Below, piece by piece: positions 9,254 to 20,735 of a stretch of DNA of 40,992 nucleotides. The position numbers and the translations under genes are program-made. The DNA is from CAZVPF01 sp964628195 (GTDB lineage Bacteria > Planctomycetota > Phycisphaerae > Sedimentisphaerales > Anaerohalosphaeraceae). Every line of letters starts with the position of its first letter. Within the stretch, counting starts at the first letter, position 1. Below the pieces are notes generated by a model. The model was not told the origin of the DNA and made no database searches. It worked only from the letters and a program-made list of their open reading frames with translations. Where the stretch lies: assembly GCA_964628195.1 (NCBI GenBank), contig CAZVPF010000024.1, forward strand, positions 1 to 40,992, given 5' to 3'.

Positions 9254-9275
9254 GGACCCTGCGGGGTCTTTTTTT
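9254..9275 (+). terminator. Intrinsic terminator inside the hflX leader
   Basis: GACCC (9255-9259) pairs with GGGTC (9264-9268) around a four-base loop, with a possible G-T closing pair and seven T at 9269-9275. It lies 20 bases downstream of the predicted transcription start and upstream of the hflX ribosome site, so it cuts the hflX leader rather than the preceding gene alone. It may serve as a leftover terminator of upstream transcription or as an attenuator. Confidence 0.7.
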
Positions 9276-9297
9276 AGTTCGGAGGTTATTTTAGAGA

Positions 9298-10614
9298 TTG
9301 GAAAAACTGCGTGAGCAGCTAAAGGTCAGGAAAGAGCGGGCGACACTGGTAGCTGCCGTATTCAAAAAAAAAGGTTTTAATGACGATCTTGTCGAGCTTA
9401 CGGCACTTGCCCAAACAGCGGGGGCGGTGATTGTTGACCGCTTCCAGCAGAAGATAAACGAGCCCAATACCGCCACCTACATCGGCAAGGGCAAGGCCCA
9501 CCAACTGGCCGACCGTGTAAAAAAATTCAAAACCGATGTCGTTATTTTCGACAACGATCTTTCCCCCGCGCAGATACGCGAGCTTGAAAAAATTCTCGGG
9601 GTAAAAGTACTCGACCGCAGTGAGCTTATTCTTGACATATTCGCCACCGGCGCCAAAACACACCAGGCCAAGCTTCAGGTCGAACTTGCCCAGCTTCAGT
9701 ACACATACCCGAGGCTTACCCGAATGTGGTCGCACCTTGATACCGTAACCGGCGCAGCAGGCGGAACCGCGGCAGGGGCGGTCGGAGGTATCGGCACGAG
9801 GGGAACCGGAGAAAAGCAGCTCGAGATCGACAGGCGCCTGGTGAACAAGAGGATAACCGAGCTCAAACGACAGCTCGCACAAATAGACAACCGAAAACTT
9901 CGCGAAATCGACGGACGCGGAGGCTTTTATAAGATTTGCCTTGTGGGATACACCAATGCCGGCAAAAGCACGCTTATGAACCGCCTGACCGATGCAGGCG
10001 TGTACGTCCAGGACAAGCTGTTCGCAACGCTGGACACACGCACCAAGCGCTGGAAAGTGGACGGCTCTGTCGAGGTGCTGCTCAGCGACACGGTTGGTTT
10101 TGTCCGGCACCTGCCGCACCATCTTGTCGCCTCGTTCAAGGCCACGCTCGAAGAGGCGGTCAATGCCGATCTGCTTATCCACGTGGTGGACGTTTCCTCG
10201 CCGGAAGTATTCGAGCAGATCGAGAGCGTAAAGAATGTGCTTGGCGAACTCGGCTGCGGGGACAAAGAATCGCTTATCGTTTTGAACAAGGCCGATGCCG
10301 CCAACAGTATCGAGACTATCGAATCACTGCAAACGATATATCCTGCGTCGATATGCGTTTCGGCAAAGTCCGGGCTTAATATGGAACTGCTCTGTGACGC
10401 CGTGCTGAAAAGATTCCGAGGCGGCGAGGTAACCGTCAAGGTCAGCCATGACGCCTCCAACGGCAAGGTGCAGTCGTTCCTGAGGGCGTCGGGCAGGATA
10501 ATAAGCGAGCGATATAACGACAGCGAAGTGTCCATCGAGGCAAGGCTGGGCAAACGGCAGATATCGCTGCTGAAAAGTCTCAGGCCCAAACGCCTCGAAA
10601 TCCAGGAAGTGTAG
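9298..10614 (+). CDS. hflX: GTPase HflX, ribosome-associated
   Basis: A 438-residue HflX. The N-terminal domain has the family pattern TATYIGKGKAHQL, and the Gly-rich linker GGIGTRGTGEKQLE precedes a coiled coil. The G domain has G1 GYTNAGKST, G3 DTVGF and G4 NKAD, and a short C-terminal domain follows. HflX binds the 50S subunit, and in several bacteria it splits stalled or heat-damaged ribosomes. The start is TTG at 9298: a TAG stop lies two codons upstream in frame, and GGAGG (9281-9285) is the ribosome site with a long 12-base spacer, so initiation may be modest. It has its own promoter and an in-leader terminator, suggesting regulated read-through. Confidence 0.95.
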   Translation: MEKLREQLKVRKERATLVAAVFKKKGFNDDLVELTALAQTAGAVIVDRFQQKINEPNTATYIGKGKAHQLADRVKKFKTDVVIFDNDLSPAQIRELEKILGVKVLDRSELILDIFATGAKTHQAKLQVELAQLQYTYPRLTRMWSHLDTVTGAAGGTAAGAVGGIGTRGTGEKQLEIDRRLVNKRITELKRQLAQIDNRKLREIDGRGGFYKICLVGYTNAGKSTLMNRLTDAGVYVQDKLFATLDTRTKRWKVDGSVEVLLSDTVGFVRHLPHHLVASFKATLEEAVNADLLIHVVDVSSPEVFEQIESVKNVLGELGCGDKESLIVLNKADAANSIETIESLQTIYPASICVSAKSGLNMELLCDAVLKRFRGGEVTVKVSHDASNGKVQSFLRASGRIISERYNDSEVSIEARLGKRQISLLKSLRPKRLEIQEV

Positions 10615-10625
10615 AGGTTATACTT

Positions 10626-11159
10626 TTAACCGCCGTATTTGTTGAACCACGCCCGCTGGTCGAAGGGTTTCTTTTGAGGCTGTTTGTAATTGCCTGCTTC
10701 TTTGCCGACGGGTAAAATAACACGCGGTATCTTGCCTTGCGGTATATCGAGCATCCGACCTATCTTCTCTGCCCGCTCGTCCACCCTCAGCCAGCCGTCG
10801 ATCCAAACCGATCCGTATCCAAGCGCGGTTATCGCAAGCAGCATGTTCTCAACCGCAGCCGCACAGTCCTCGACCTCAAACGAATGCCCCTCGTAGCACG
10901 CCTCGGGGGTCTTGTTGACAAGACATACAATAATCGCCTTTGCCTGCTCCAGGGCCTTGTTTCCGGTGTGCAGTCCTGCGATGTCTTTAACAAGCTGCGG
11001 GTCGTTGACGATGACGAACTCCGTGGTCTGCATGTTTTTGCCCGTAGGGGCAGCCAGGCCCGCCTCGACTATTTTGACAAGATCGCCCTCCGGCACAGCC
11101 TCCTCGGAAAACCCGCCGCGATAACTGTGACGCTTCGATATAGCTTCAAATAATTCCAT
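10626..11159 (-). CDS. Nitroreductase family protein
   Basis: A 177-residue FMN-dependent nitroreductase-fold enzyme. The N-terminal ISKRHSYRGGFSEEAV matches the family's R-R-S-x-R-x-[FY] flavin phosphate region, AAPTGKNMQTTEFV is the second FMN-contacting segment, and ALGYGSVWI with IPRVILPVGK is the late core. Such enzymes reduce nitro compounds, quinones or enones with NAD(P)H; the substrate here is unknown. The frame continues upstream to 11258, but AAGGAGG at 11167-11173 fixes the start at the ATG at 11159 (spacing 7) or the adjacent one at 11162 (spacing 4). It converges on hflX, with stops 11 bases apart. Confidence 0.87.
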   Translation of the reverse strand: MELFEAISKRHSYRGGFSEEAVPEGDLVKIVEAGLAAPTGKNMQTTEFVIVNDPQLVKDIAGLHTGNKALEQAKAIIVCLVNKTPEACYEGHSFEVEDCAAAVENMLLAITALGYGSVWIDGWLRVDERAEKIGRMLDIPQGKIPRVILPVGKEAGNYKQPQKKPFDQRAWFNKYGG

Positions 11160-11203
11160 CATCGATCCTCCTTGAGGAAAACTGATTAACAAAACAACCA
11201 AAC

Positions 11204-11254
11204 AAAAACGGGCCGCACCGGGACAGTCAAGCGACAACTCCGGGTCCGACCCGT
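11204..11254 (-). terminator. Candidate terminator of the small lipoprotein gene
   Basis: On the minus strand ACGGG (11254-11250) can pair with CCCGT (11212-11208), with an inner CCGG/CCGG pairing, and the structure is followed by a run of T broken by G. It sits 31 bases after the lipoprotein stop and before the nitroreductase gene. Confidence 0.42.
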
Positions 11255-11284
11255 GCATTCAACAGAATATTGCAAAAATCTTTG

Positions 11285-11461
11285 TTAGTTGCTGAGTTCC
11301 TTTTTCATATCTTCGCCGGCGTCTTTGGCGTCCTTGGCTGCATCTTTCATCTGGTCCATAGCCTTGTCCTCGTCGCTCTTACAGCCGACCAGGCTCAGAC
11401 TCGAAAACGCGATAACAACACAGGTAACGATTAATAAAGCCTTCTTTTTCAAATCTTTCAT
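11285..11461 (-). CDS. Small lipoprotein, 58 residues
   Basis: A tiny exported lipoprotein. A lysine-rich start (MKDLKKK) and hydrophobic segment lead to the lipobox LSLVGC, so acylation at Cys28 is expected. The mature ~31 residues are highly charged, with a Lys/Asp/Ala pattern (MKDAAKDAKDAGEDMKKE) that should form an amphipathic helix. In size and layout it recalls entericidin-like or Lpp-like lipoproteins, but I would not assign either. The start at 11461 follows AGGGG with a 6-base spacer; the longer frame to 11515 has no such site. It stands alone between nitroreductase and carA. Confidence 0.75.
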   Translation of the reverse strand: MKDLKKKALLIVTCVVIAFSSLSLVGCKSDEDKAMDQMKDAAKDAKDAGEDMKKELSN

Positions 11462-11533
11462 TTTTAACCCCTTTTTCAAATAATCAATTAAACAATAGAT
11501 CAAAATGCCGGACATACCCGACTAACATGACAT

Positions 11534-11563
11534 ATTGTATACAGCTTCGCCACTACTATGCAA
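11534..11563 (-). promoter_or_regulatory. Possible promoter of the small lipoprotein gene
   Basis: On the minus strand TTGCAT (11563-11558) and TACAAT (11539-11534) are 18 bases apart, placing a start near 11527, about 66 bases before the lipoprotein ATG. The match is moderate. Confidence 0.35.
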
Positions 11564-11639
11564 GCAAAAAAACAATAATGGATGTAAAATATTTATAGAT
11601 GCCCAATGTCAATAACCCCCACGGCCCTGAAAAGTAAAT

Positions 11640-12773
11640 TCAGCCCCGGCTCTTGACTCGCTTGTGCTTTTTCATCAGCTTTACGAAGTCGTCGAACAGG
11701 TACTGCGAATCGTGCGGCCCCGGCGATGCCTCCGGGTGATACTGAACCGAAAAGGCCTTTAGCTTATCGCTTCGGATACCCTCGACGGTGTTGTCGTTAA
11801 GGTTCATGTGCGTTATCTTAATATCCCGGGCCTTGAGCGAGTCAATATCCACGACAAACCCGTGGTTCTGGCTGGTTATCTCTATTGCCCCTGTCGCGAG
11901 ATTCTTAACAGGGTGGTTCGCGCCGTGATGCCCGAACTTGAGCTTATAAGTTGTCCCTCCCATAGCAAGCCCCAAAAGCTGATGGCCAAGGCATATACCG
12001 AAGACAGGCACTTTGCCCAGAATTCCGCGAATGCTTTCAACCGCGTATTCGACCGGTGCCGGGTCCCCCGGGCCGTTGCCCAGAAATACACCATCGGGCT
12101 TTCTTTTCAGAACGTTTGCCGCAGAGGTCTTCGCCGGTACTACATGCACATCGCACCCATTCGAGCGAAGCAGGCGCAATATATTTTCCTTTATCCCGAA
12201 ATCGTAGGCAACCACCTTATAAGCGGCCTTGGGCGGGGTCTGCGGATCCAGTACATTAACCACCCCCTCCGTCCAGCGGTAGGGCTTTTTAACTGTCACA
12301 TTTTTTACAATATCCCGCCCCACAAGCGAAGGATGCTTTTCCATCCTCTCCATCAGCCGGTTTTTCGAAAAATCCTCGTTGGACATTATCCCCTTCATCG
12401 CTCCCTGCTGGCGAATATGACGCACAAGCTGTCTTGTATCTATGCCCTCAATCGCCACAACCTTGTTTTTGTCAAGGTACTCCGAAAGCGTCGCCTGGTT
12501 ACGCCAGTTGCTCGGATACGAGCAGTTTTCCCGTACGATAAATCCCGAACAGAAAATCTTTCGCGCCTCCCAGTCCTCGTCGTTAGTGCCGTAATTGCCG
12601 ATAAGCGGATATGTCATCGTAACGATCTGCTCATGATACGACGGGTCGGTAAGTATCTCCTGGTAGCCTGACATGGCCGTGTTAAATACAACCTCTCCGC
12701 ATGCCGTGCCCCGCGCCCCGAAACTGCTGCCCTGAAATACCGTTCCATCTTCTAATAGTAGGATCGCTTTCAA
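11640..12773 (-). CDS. carA: Carbamoyl-phosphate synthase small (glutaminase) subunit
   Basis: A 377-residue CarA, which releases ammonia from glutamine for the large subunit in the first step of pyrimidine and arginine synthesis. The N-terminal domain begins KAILLLEDGTVFQG. The class I amidotransferase domain has the nucleophile Cys in FGICLGHQLLGLA, the HHGANHPV segment, and the His/Glu of the triad in YHPEASPGPHDS. It starts with TTG at 12773, only two bases after the carB stop, with AGAAGGGA as the ribosome site overlapping the end of carB; no in-frame ATG is nearby. It therefore depends on carB transcription and probably on coupled translation. Confidence 0.95.
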   Translation of the reverse strand: MKAILLLEDGTVFQGSSFGARGTACGEVVFNTAMSGYQEILTDPSYHEQIVTMTYPLIGNYGTNDEDWEARKIFCSGFIVRENCSYPSNWRNQATLSEYLDKNKVVAIEGIDTRQLVRHIRQQGAMKGIMSNEDFSKNRLMERMEKHPSLVGRDIVKNVTVKKPYRWTEGVVNVLDPQTPPKAAYKVVAYDFGIKENILRLLRSNGCDVHVVPAKTSAANVLKRKPDGVFLGNGPGDPAPVEYAVESIRGILGKVPVFGICLGHQLLGLAMGGTTYKLKFGHHGANHPVKNLATGAIEITSQNHGFVVDIDSLKARDIKITHMNLNDNTVEGIRSDKLKAFSVQYHPEASPGPHDSQYLFDDFVKLMKKHKRVKSRG

Positions 12774-12775
12774 TT

Positions 12776-16009
<3,234 letters not shown>

Positions 16010-16080
16010 CAAACAGGTCCTTTTGCTCTTTTAAGCGTACTTCCGTTATATTCTCGACTGTGTGACTATAAATTGGGGCC

Positions 16081-16089
16081 ATTATAGCA
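16081..16089 (-). promoter_or_regulatory. Extended -10 promoter of carB-carA
   Basis: On the minus strand TGCTATAAT gives a consensus -10 (16086-16081) with the extended TG at 16089-16088. The -35 is only a T-rich GTTTTC. Transcription would start near 16074, leaving a leader of about 65 bases. Confidence 0.6.
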
Positions 16090-16155
16090 AAACATGAGAA
16101 AATGAAAACCCTGTTAGTAAAAAAAGTTGCATTTTTTTAAGACAGCAGGATTAAT

Positions 16156-16187
16156 CGCAATCTGGCAGAGGTGTTCTGCTGATTGCG
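16156..16187. other. Long imperfect hairpin between two minus-strand genes
   Basis: CGCAATC pairs with GATTGCG, and inside it GCAGA pairs with TCTGC around a five-base loop, making a 12-pair stem in 32 bases. It lies after the stop of the dockerin-tailed gene and about 70 bases upstream of the carB promoter. It has no clean T-run, so it is either a terminator of the upstream gene or an unassigned structure. Confidence 0.45.
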
Positions 16188-16265
16188 GTTTTCGCCGGAT
16201 ATAAGGAAATCTTCAGCGTATAACTGTTCAAAAATATTCCATATGCCCGCCAATATGATAATGTT

Positions 16266-18890
16266 TTACCAGAGCCAGTTCATCGCCTGATTCCGCAAAT
16301 CCTCAAAGTCCGTAATGTCATCGCCGTTATAGTTCCCTTCCTGCCAGTCGGTGTAATCTTTCAGCCAGCCCTCGGCGAAACGCATGAAATCGAGATAATT
16401 CACCGTCGAATTACCGTCGCTGTCTCCGCCAACATAAGGCGGTGTGTTCTGCAGAATGATATAATCTATCTCGACGTGCCCGGTTATGGCATTTTGGGCC
16501 ACAACAAAACGTATCTGCTTTATCCTGTCTTTCCAATCCGGCTCTTTATCAGGCAGATCGACGATGTACTCCTCGAACTCGGCCTGGTATGCTTCGGTGT
16601 TGATACGGTTCGACTTCTGCACCGTCCAGCTCGGGTCAACGTCTGTTATCCACCCGAACCTCGCGATCGTATCCGAAGTGCCGTTTTTAAGCCTTACCCG
16701 CAGATACCTGTAATCGCTTGCCGGAAAATCAAGCTCATCCGAATATACCCAGCACTTGCCCGCAAGGTCCATCTTGAGTGCCCCTTCCCTTGCCTCGGCG
16801 TTGATAAAGCTGTTTTCAAACCTCATGCCCTGGAAGTCGCCTTCCTCCACGAAAGTCATATCAAGCCTGCTCATCGAGACGGGCCTGCTTCTCTTGGAGA
16901 CATTTCCCGCCGCGTCAATCGCCTCGACCTCATAAACGTCCGTCACAACCGCCGCGCTGTCGGTATATATCGGTGCTTTCGTGCTGCCCAGCAGCGTTCC
17001 ATTTTTGTAGACCCTGTACATCCACACGCCGTAATTGTCAAAAGTGTCCTGCCAGTTAAGCGAAAGCTCCGCAGGCGAATTACGATAAGAACACTGCACA
17101 CCGATTGGCGCATCAGGCGCTGTCGTGTCGTTTTTGCCTATAATATATACCTTGCTGTCCTCGTTAATATCAAAGTTAATCGTTACCGTCTGCCCGTTGA
17201 CACTGTAGCTCGGAGTGACAGCCTGGGAATCTGTTATTTCCGTAACCTGCTGCACCGGTATCCAGTTCGGAACCGTCACCTGGACGTTGGTCCCGTTAAC
17301 CGGGTCCTGGTCGTAGTGCTTGTGCCAGTGCCCTAAGTCTAACCACGAATCTATATTATAATTGCAGACTATAACGACCACCGCGTCCTCGGTGACGATA
17401 GCCCTGCTCAAAAGACTTGAACTGCCGACGTTTACAATATCCGCCGTCTCACCGTAAAGAACAAGCGAACGTATCTGGTTGAGTTTTTTCGCGCATTGTT
17501 CTCCTTCGGCGTACTGCGTCGGATGGTCATCCTGCTCGCCCGGACCGTGATCGAACCACATAAACCCTTTCGAACCCATCATCACATGTGTCCAGAACTG
17601 CACATCGATTCCCCACGGTTCCGGCTGATGGTCACCCCATGTGTCGGCCGCAAGCTGAGGCCAGCACCACAACAGCTTCGGCTCACACGTGTCTTTCAAG
17701 GCCTCCATGTATGCAGGCAGTTCCTCGAACTCGCCCCCGCTTCCACCCAGTGCGTTCGGCGCGTACATTATATAATGGTCCATCCCCACGATATCCGTCA
17801 CATGCCCGTACTTGCCAAACCTGTTGTTCTTGGCCATGTTCAGATAAGTCGGGTGCGTCGGGTCATACTGCCTGCAGTTATACTGCTCCTGTATCAGCCC
17901 CGAAACAGGCTGGGCAGAAAAATCCGGTTCGTCCGACAAAAACCACGCCAGTATCGCCGGGTTGCCCCTGTTCATCGCAAGGTCCGATGTACTGTTTTCA
18001 AGCGGGAAGCTCTTTACATAATATTTATAATACATCGCGTTTATCCTGCTGTAATTCTCCGAGCCGGTGTTGCAGTTAAAAAGTATCTCGCGAACATACT
18101 GCTGTTCTGCCTGCTCAGTTTCCTCGTCAAGGCTGCTCGCCCAGCTTCCTATCGGTACAAAAGGCTCGACCAGCCGATAAGGTGCTCCCGTCCAGACTGT
18201 CCCGCCGCCGGCACGCGCGGCCTGTATCTTGATAAAAAACTCCGTCATCGGTTCGATACGAGAAGGGAAACTTACTTTGATGATCCCTACTTCCTCTGCC
18301 GGTGTGATAACGTTATCGCCGACATAACTGCACTGCGATGTAACATCATCGGTCATGTAAACCAAGTTTATGGTATAGCTCGCGTTGTCAAGGTTGCGCA
18401 GAAAAAGATAAACGCTCTTAAAATCCCTGCCCGGGATAACCGAGCCCAGCCGCAGTTTCGGGTGACTCAGCGTTGTCGTATCGCTGTCCCAGGTCCCGCT
18501 CGAAGACTGAACGGCAACTGTGATATTCTGACCGTCGGCTATAGGTGCGTCATAGCCCTTAATATATATCGCGCCCATCTGACCGGCCTCGATAGTTTGA
18601 GGCAGATTCATCCACCATTCTATCGTTCCGTTACCGGCAAGAGTGTCAAGGTCGGTTCCGTTTAGCAATACCTGGCTGATGCTCCGCGCCGTGCCGTCGT
18701 TATTTTTTATGTAAACATAAGCGATTCCGCCGTTATCTTCGTCGCCGCTGTCGTCGTAAGACTCATTCGTAAAAGCCTTGTGAAAAATGATATCCTCGAC
18801 AGTTACAGTTGCCAAAACGTTCAGGTTCGCAGTGAAAATTATAACAGCGAATATAATTGCCTGAAACAGCTTGTTAATTGTGGCGTGCAT
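16266..18890 (-). CDS. Exported TIM-barrel glycosidase-like protein with fibronectin III and dockerin-like tail
   Basis: An 874-residue exported protein. A signal peptide occupies residues 1-29. Residues ~30-240 form beta domains of immunoglobulin type. A TIM-barrel-like region follows (~245-530) containing AILAWFLSDEPDFS, where DEPD (320-323) is the kind of acidic motif that ends a barrel strand in glycosidases, and later KGFMWFDHGPGEQDD. A fibronectin III-like domain (~590-680) and a carbohydrate-binding-like beta domain (~690-810) come next. The C-terminal ~60 residues (GGDSDGNSTVNYLDFMRFA, then NYNGDDITDFEDL) are a two-loop dockerin-like calcium-binding module. I cannot place it in a numbered GH family. 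ATG at 18890 is chosen because GGAGG lies 8 bases upstream; a TTG two codons earlier is too close. Confidence 0.75.
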   Translation of the reverse strand: MHATINKLFQAIIFAVIIFTANLNVLATVTVEDIIFHKAFTNESYDDSGDEDNGGIAYVYIKNNDGTARSISQVLLNGTDLDTLAGNGTIEWWMNLPQTIEAGQMGAIYIKGYDAPIADGQNITVAVQSSSGTWDSDTTTLSHPKLRLGSVIPGRDFKSVYLFLRNLDNASYTINLVYMTDDVTSQCSYVGDNVITPAEEVGIIKVSFPSRIEPMTEFFIKIQAARAGGGTVWTGAPYRLVEPFVPIGSWASSLDEETEQAEQQYVREILFNCNTGSENYSRINAMYYKYYVKSFPLENSTSDLAMNRGNPAILAWFLSDEPDFSAQPVSGLIQEQYNCRQYDPTHPTYLNMAKNNRFGKYGHVTDIVGMDHYIMYAPNALGGSGGEFEELPAYMEALKDTCEPKLLWCWPQLAADTWGDHQPEPWGIDVQFWTHVMMGSKGFMWFDHGPGEQDDHPTQYAEGEQCAKKLNQIRSLVLYGETADIVNVGSSSLLSRAIVTEDAVVVIVCNYNIDSWLDLGHWHKHYDQDPVNGTNVQVTVPNWIPVQQVTEITDSQAVTPSYSVNGQTVTINFDINEDSKVYIIGKNDTTAPDAPIGVQCSYRNSPAELSLNWQDTFDNYGVWMYRVYKNGTLLGSTKAPIYTDSAAVVTDVYEVEAIDAAGNVSKRSRPVSMSRLDMTFVEEGDFQGMRFENSFINAEAREGALKMDLAGKCWVYSDELDFPASDYRYLRVRLKNGTSDTIARFGWITDVDPSWTVQKSNRINTEAYQAEFEEYIVDLPDKEPDWKDRIKQIRFVVAQNAITGHVEIDYIILQNTPPYVGGDSDGNSTVNYLDFMRFAEGWLKDYTDWQEGNYNGDDITDFEDLRNQAMNWLW

Positions 18891-19330
18891 TTGCAAAACC
18901 TCCGAAAAAACTGACCTCGAATACTAATTAGCGGTATATCGGACATTTACTTCTTAAAATAAAAAGAAAAGCCGAAGTTTGTCAAAACCATAAAAATTAT
19001 ACAAAAAAGCATGTGTCGGTGTCAAGCATTATCCAGCCGCTCCAATTAAGGAATAAACGTTAAAATATGTCCTGAACTTGCCGGAATGCAGAGGTAAATG
19101 ACAACGAAATATTACAATTAATATATGATTGATAAGTTTTTTAAAAGTAGTTGCATTTCGGTGTTTTTATAGGTCTATTTTTTATATGTCGTTTATAGGG
19201 TGGGAAATCTCATCATACTTTAATCTTATAGTTGAAGTTTAATGAAGCTTTAACACCACGGATTGTCGTAATTGGGTAAATTTGCCCTTACATACTTTCT
19301 TATTCTGGTTTTGCCCAGTCCATTGGAAAC
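18891..19330. other. AT-rich intergenic region, no gene seen
   Basis: This stretch upstream of the dockerin-tailed gene (whose GGAGG site lies at its left edge) and downstream of the TauE-like gene is AT-rich. I see no ORF with a ribosome site and no RNA gene. It should contain the promoter of the dockerin-tailed gene, but no pair of boxes stands out. Confidence 0.5.
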
Positions 19331-19379
19331 TGATTATAATCAGGCAGAATTGCATTTTGCCTGCCTGATATAATTATCA
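19331..19379 (-). terminator. Large hairpin ending the Rrf2-TauE transcript
   Basis: TGATTATAATCAGGCAG and CTGCCTGATATAATTATCA form a long stem with an ATCAGGCAG core of nine pairs and an AT-rich base. It begins 17 bases after the TauE-like stop. The T-run is short, so it may act as a factor-assisted or bidirectional terminator. Confidence 0.5.
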
Positions 19380-19395
19380 CGCCAAGTCAACACAT

Positions 19396-20241
19396 TTATC
19401 CTGCTGAAAGCGTTTTGTAAATACTCCACAATCCAAGAACGATAGTCAACACTGCAATAGCCGCCTTAAGCTTGCGTTCAGAAATAAATTTGACACTCTT
19501 GGCACAAAGCGGAACAGAAAAAACGGCCCCAAGCGTAATCCACAAGGTTAGAGACCAATCTGTTTTTTTCCCGCCGATAAGCAAATACATCGCTACACCA
19601 ACCGCACAGGTAATGCATTCAGAAAGCGCTGTGATTCCGATAGCATTTTTTCCCTCAACGCCGGATAGAACTTGTCCTGCAGTCACTACAGGGCCATAGC
19701 CGCCTCCGCTGAGTCCCTTGTTGAATGCTGCCAGTAAACCCAATCCTGAAATCTTCCAATATGAAAAGGCTATTGTCTTATTGAACATTATGAGAATCAA
19801 AATGCCCATTGATAGCACAAGTACTCCAATGTACATTTTCAACCAAAATACAGGAATACTCACTGCCACAAATACCGAAACTATAGCCCCAACAGCACTG
19901 CAGACACCAAATAGTAGAGCTACTTTCAAGTGCATTGGAAAAGAACGACGAACATTTTGAAAGTATTTTGCCGGATGCAGAAGCTCTTGTATACGCAGGG
20001 CATCCTGATTGCTTGGACGAAAGTTGACATTGCCTTCAATATGATGAAAAATACTTGCCAGCAGCCCACATACAAGTTGGCTTAATAGAATTGCAGGTAC
20101 AATCTGGCCCGGTGTAAATCCCATCAGCAAAAACAGAGGCGTTAGAGTGGTACCATAACCCATTCCCAGTGTGGCGTCCATATATTCACAGAGAAACGAA
20201 AGCACTGCGATAATAAAAATGAGTTGGACCGTTAATTCCAT
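19396..20241 (-). CDS. TauE/SafE (TSUP) family membrane exporter
   Basis: A 281-residue integral membrane protein with about eight hydrophobic segments, in the TSUP family that moves sulfite, sulfoacetate or related organosulfur anions. The N-terminal half carries the family pattern (EYMDATLGMGYGTTLTP), repeated loosely in the second half as AAFNKGLSGGGYGPVVT, reflecting the internal duplication. It starts 10 bases after the Rrf2 regulator stop, so the two are cotranscribed and the regulator probably controls it. Base composition is more AT-rich than in the flanking genes, hinting at separate ancestry. Sulfite or sulfate export is the likeliest role, given the neighbouring sulfatase, but the substrate is inferred. 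Confidence 0.87.
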   Translation of the reverse strand: MELTVQLIFIIAVLSFLCEYMDATLGMGYGTTLTPLFLLMGFTPGQIVPAILLSQLVCGLLASIFHHIEGNVNFRPSNQDALRIQELLHPAKYFQNVRRSFPMHLKVALLFGVCSAVGAIVSVFVAVSIPVFWLKMYIGVLVLSMGILILIMFNKTIAFSYWKISGLGLLAAFNKGLSGGGYGPVVTAGQVLSGVEGKNAIGITALSECITCAVGVAMYLLIGGKKTDWSLTLWITLGAVFSVPLCAKSVKFISERKLKAAIAVLTIVLGLWSIYKTLSAG

Positions 20242-20251
20242 CGGTATTCTT

Positions 20252-20653
20252 TCAAATCAAATCTTTTAATGTCAATTGTTCCAGTTTGCCTGCGATGTAG
20301 TCACGGATATCCTGGAGTACCTCGATAAATTTAGTTTCCTTTTGGATTGGAGTATCCGAATAAAAGTATTTGCTTACCGATTCGGTTGGTGCCAAAGCTC
20401 CGTCCATCAATCGAATGATAGATGCCAATGTGATTTCTTTCGGTGCTCGAGCCAATTGATAGCCGCCTTGATTTCCACGACGCGTTCGGATGAGTTGATT
20501 TTGCCTCAGGGACATTAGCAATAGTTCGAGATATTTTTTAGGAATGTCACAAGCTTCGACAATCTCGTCGACTTTTACAAACTTCTCTTTTGGCTGCCGT
20601 GCCAAGTACACCATGGCAAGAATTGAATACTCACTTTTAGTTGTCAGCTTCAT
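20252..20653 (-). CDS. Rrf2-family transcriptional regulator (CymR-like, no iron-sulfur Cys cluster)
   Basis: A 133-residue winged-helix regulator. The N-terminus (LTTKSEYSILAMVYLA), the recognition helix region (CDIPKKYLELLLMSLR) and the wing (RTRRGNQGGYQLAR) are typical of Rrf2 proteins. The three-Cys iron-sulfur ligand set of IscR/NsrR is absent: only one Cys is present, in the DNA-binding domain. This puts it with CymR-like members, which in other bacteria control cysteine and sulfur metabolism. The neighbouring TSUP exporter fits that role. Start at ATG 20653 with AAAGG upstream. A palindrome at 20673-20691 just before the gene is a likely autoregulatory operator. Confidence 0.9.
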   Translation of the reverse strand: MKLTTKSEYSILAMVYLARQPKEKFVKVDEIVEACDIPKKYLELLLMSLRQNQLIRTRRGNQGGYQLARAPKEITLASIIRLMDGALAPTESVSKYFYSDTPIQKETKFIEVLQDIRDYIAGKLEQLTLKDLI

Positions 20654-20672
20654 GTTTACCTTTCTATATCAT

Positions 20673-20691
20673 CTCTATGTATATAATAGAG
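20673..20691. promoter_or_regulatory. Palindromic operator candidate before the Rrf2 gene
   Basis: CTCTAT and ATAGAG form a perfect 6-7-6 inverted repeat around GTATATA, 20 bases upstream of the Rrf2 ATG. The centre overlaps -10-like sequence on the minus strand, so protein binding there would block transcription of the Rrf2-TauE unit. Confidence 0.55.
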
Positions 20692-20735
20692 AAGTGTCGG
20701 CTAAATTTCAAGCTAAATTTATAAATACAATATTC

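Noticed and set aside
17496..18665. 389-codon plus-strand frame opposite the dockerin-tailed gene
   Set aside because: The minus-strand protein has a signal peptide, repeats and a calcium-binding tail; this frame has only low-complexity basic sequence.
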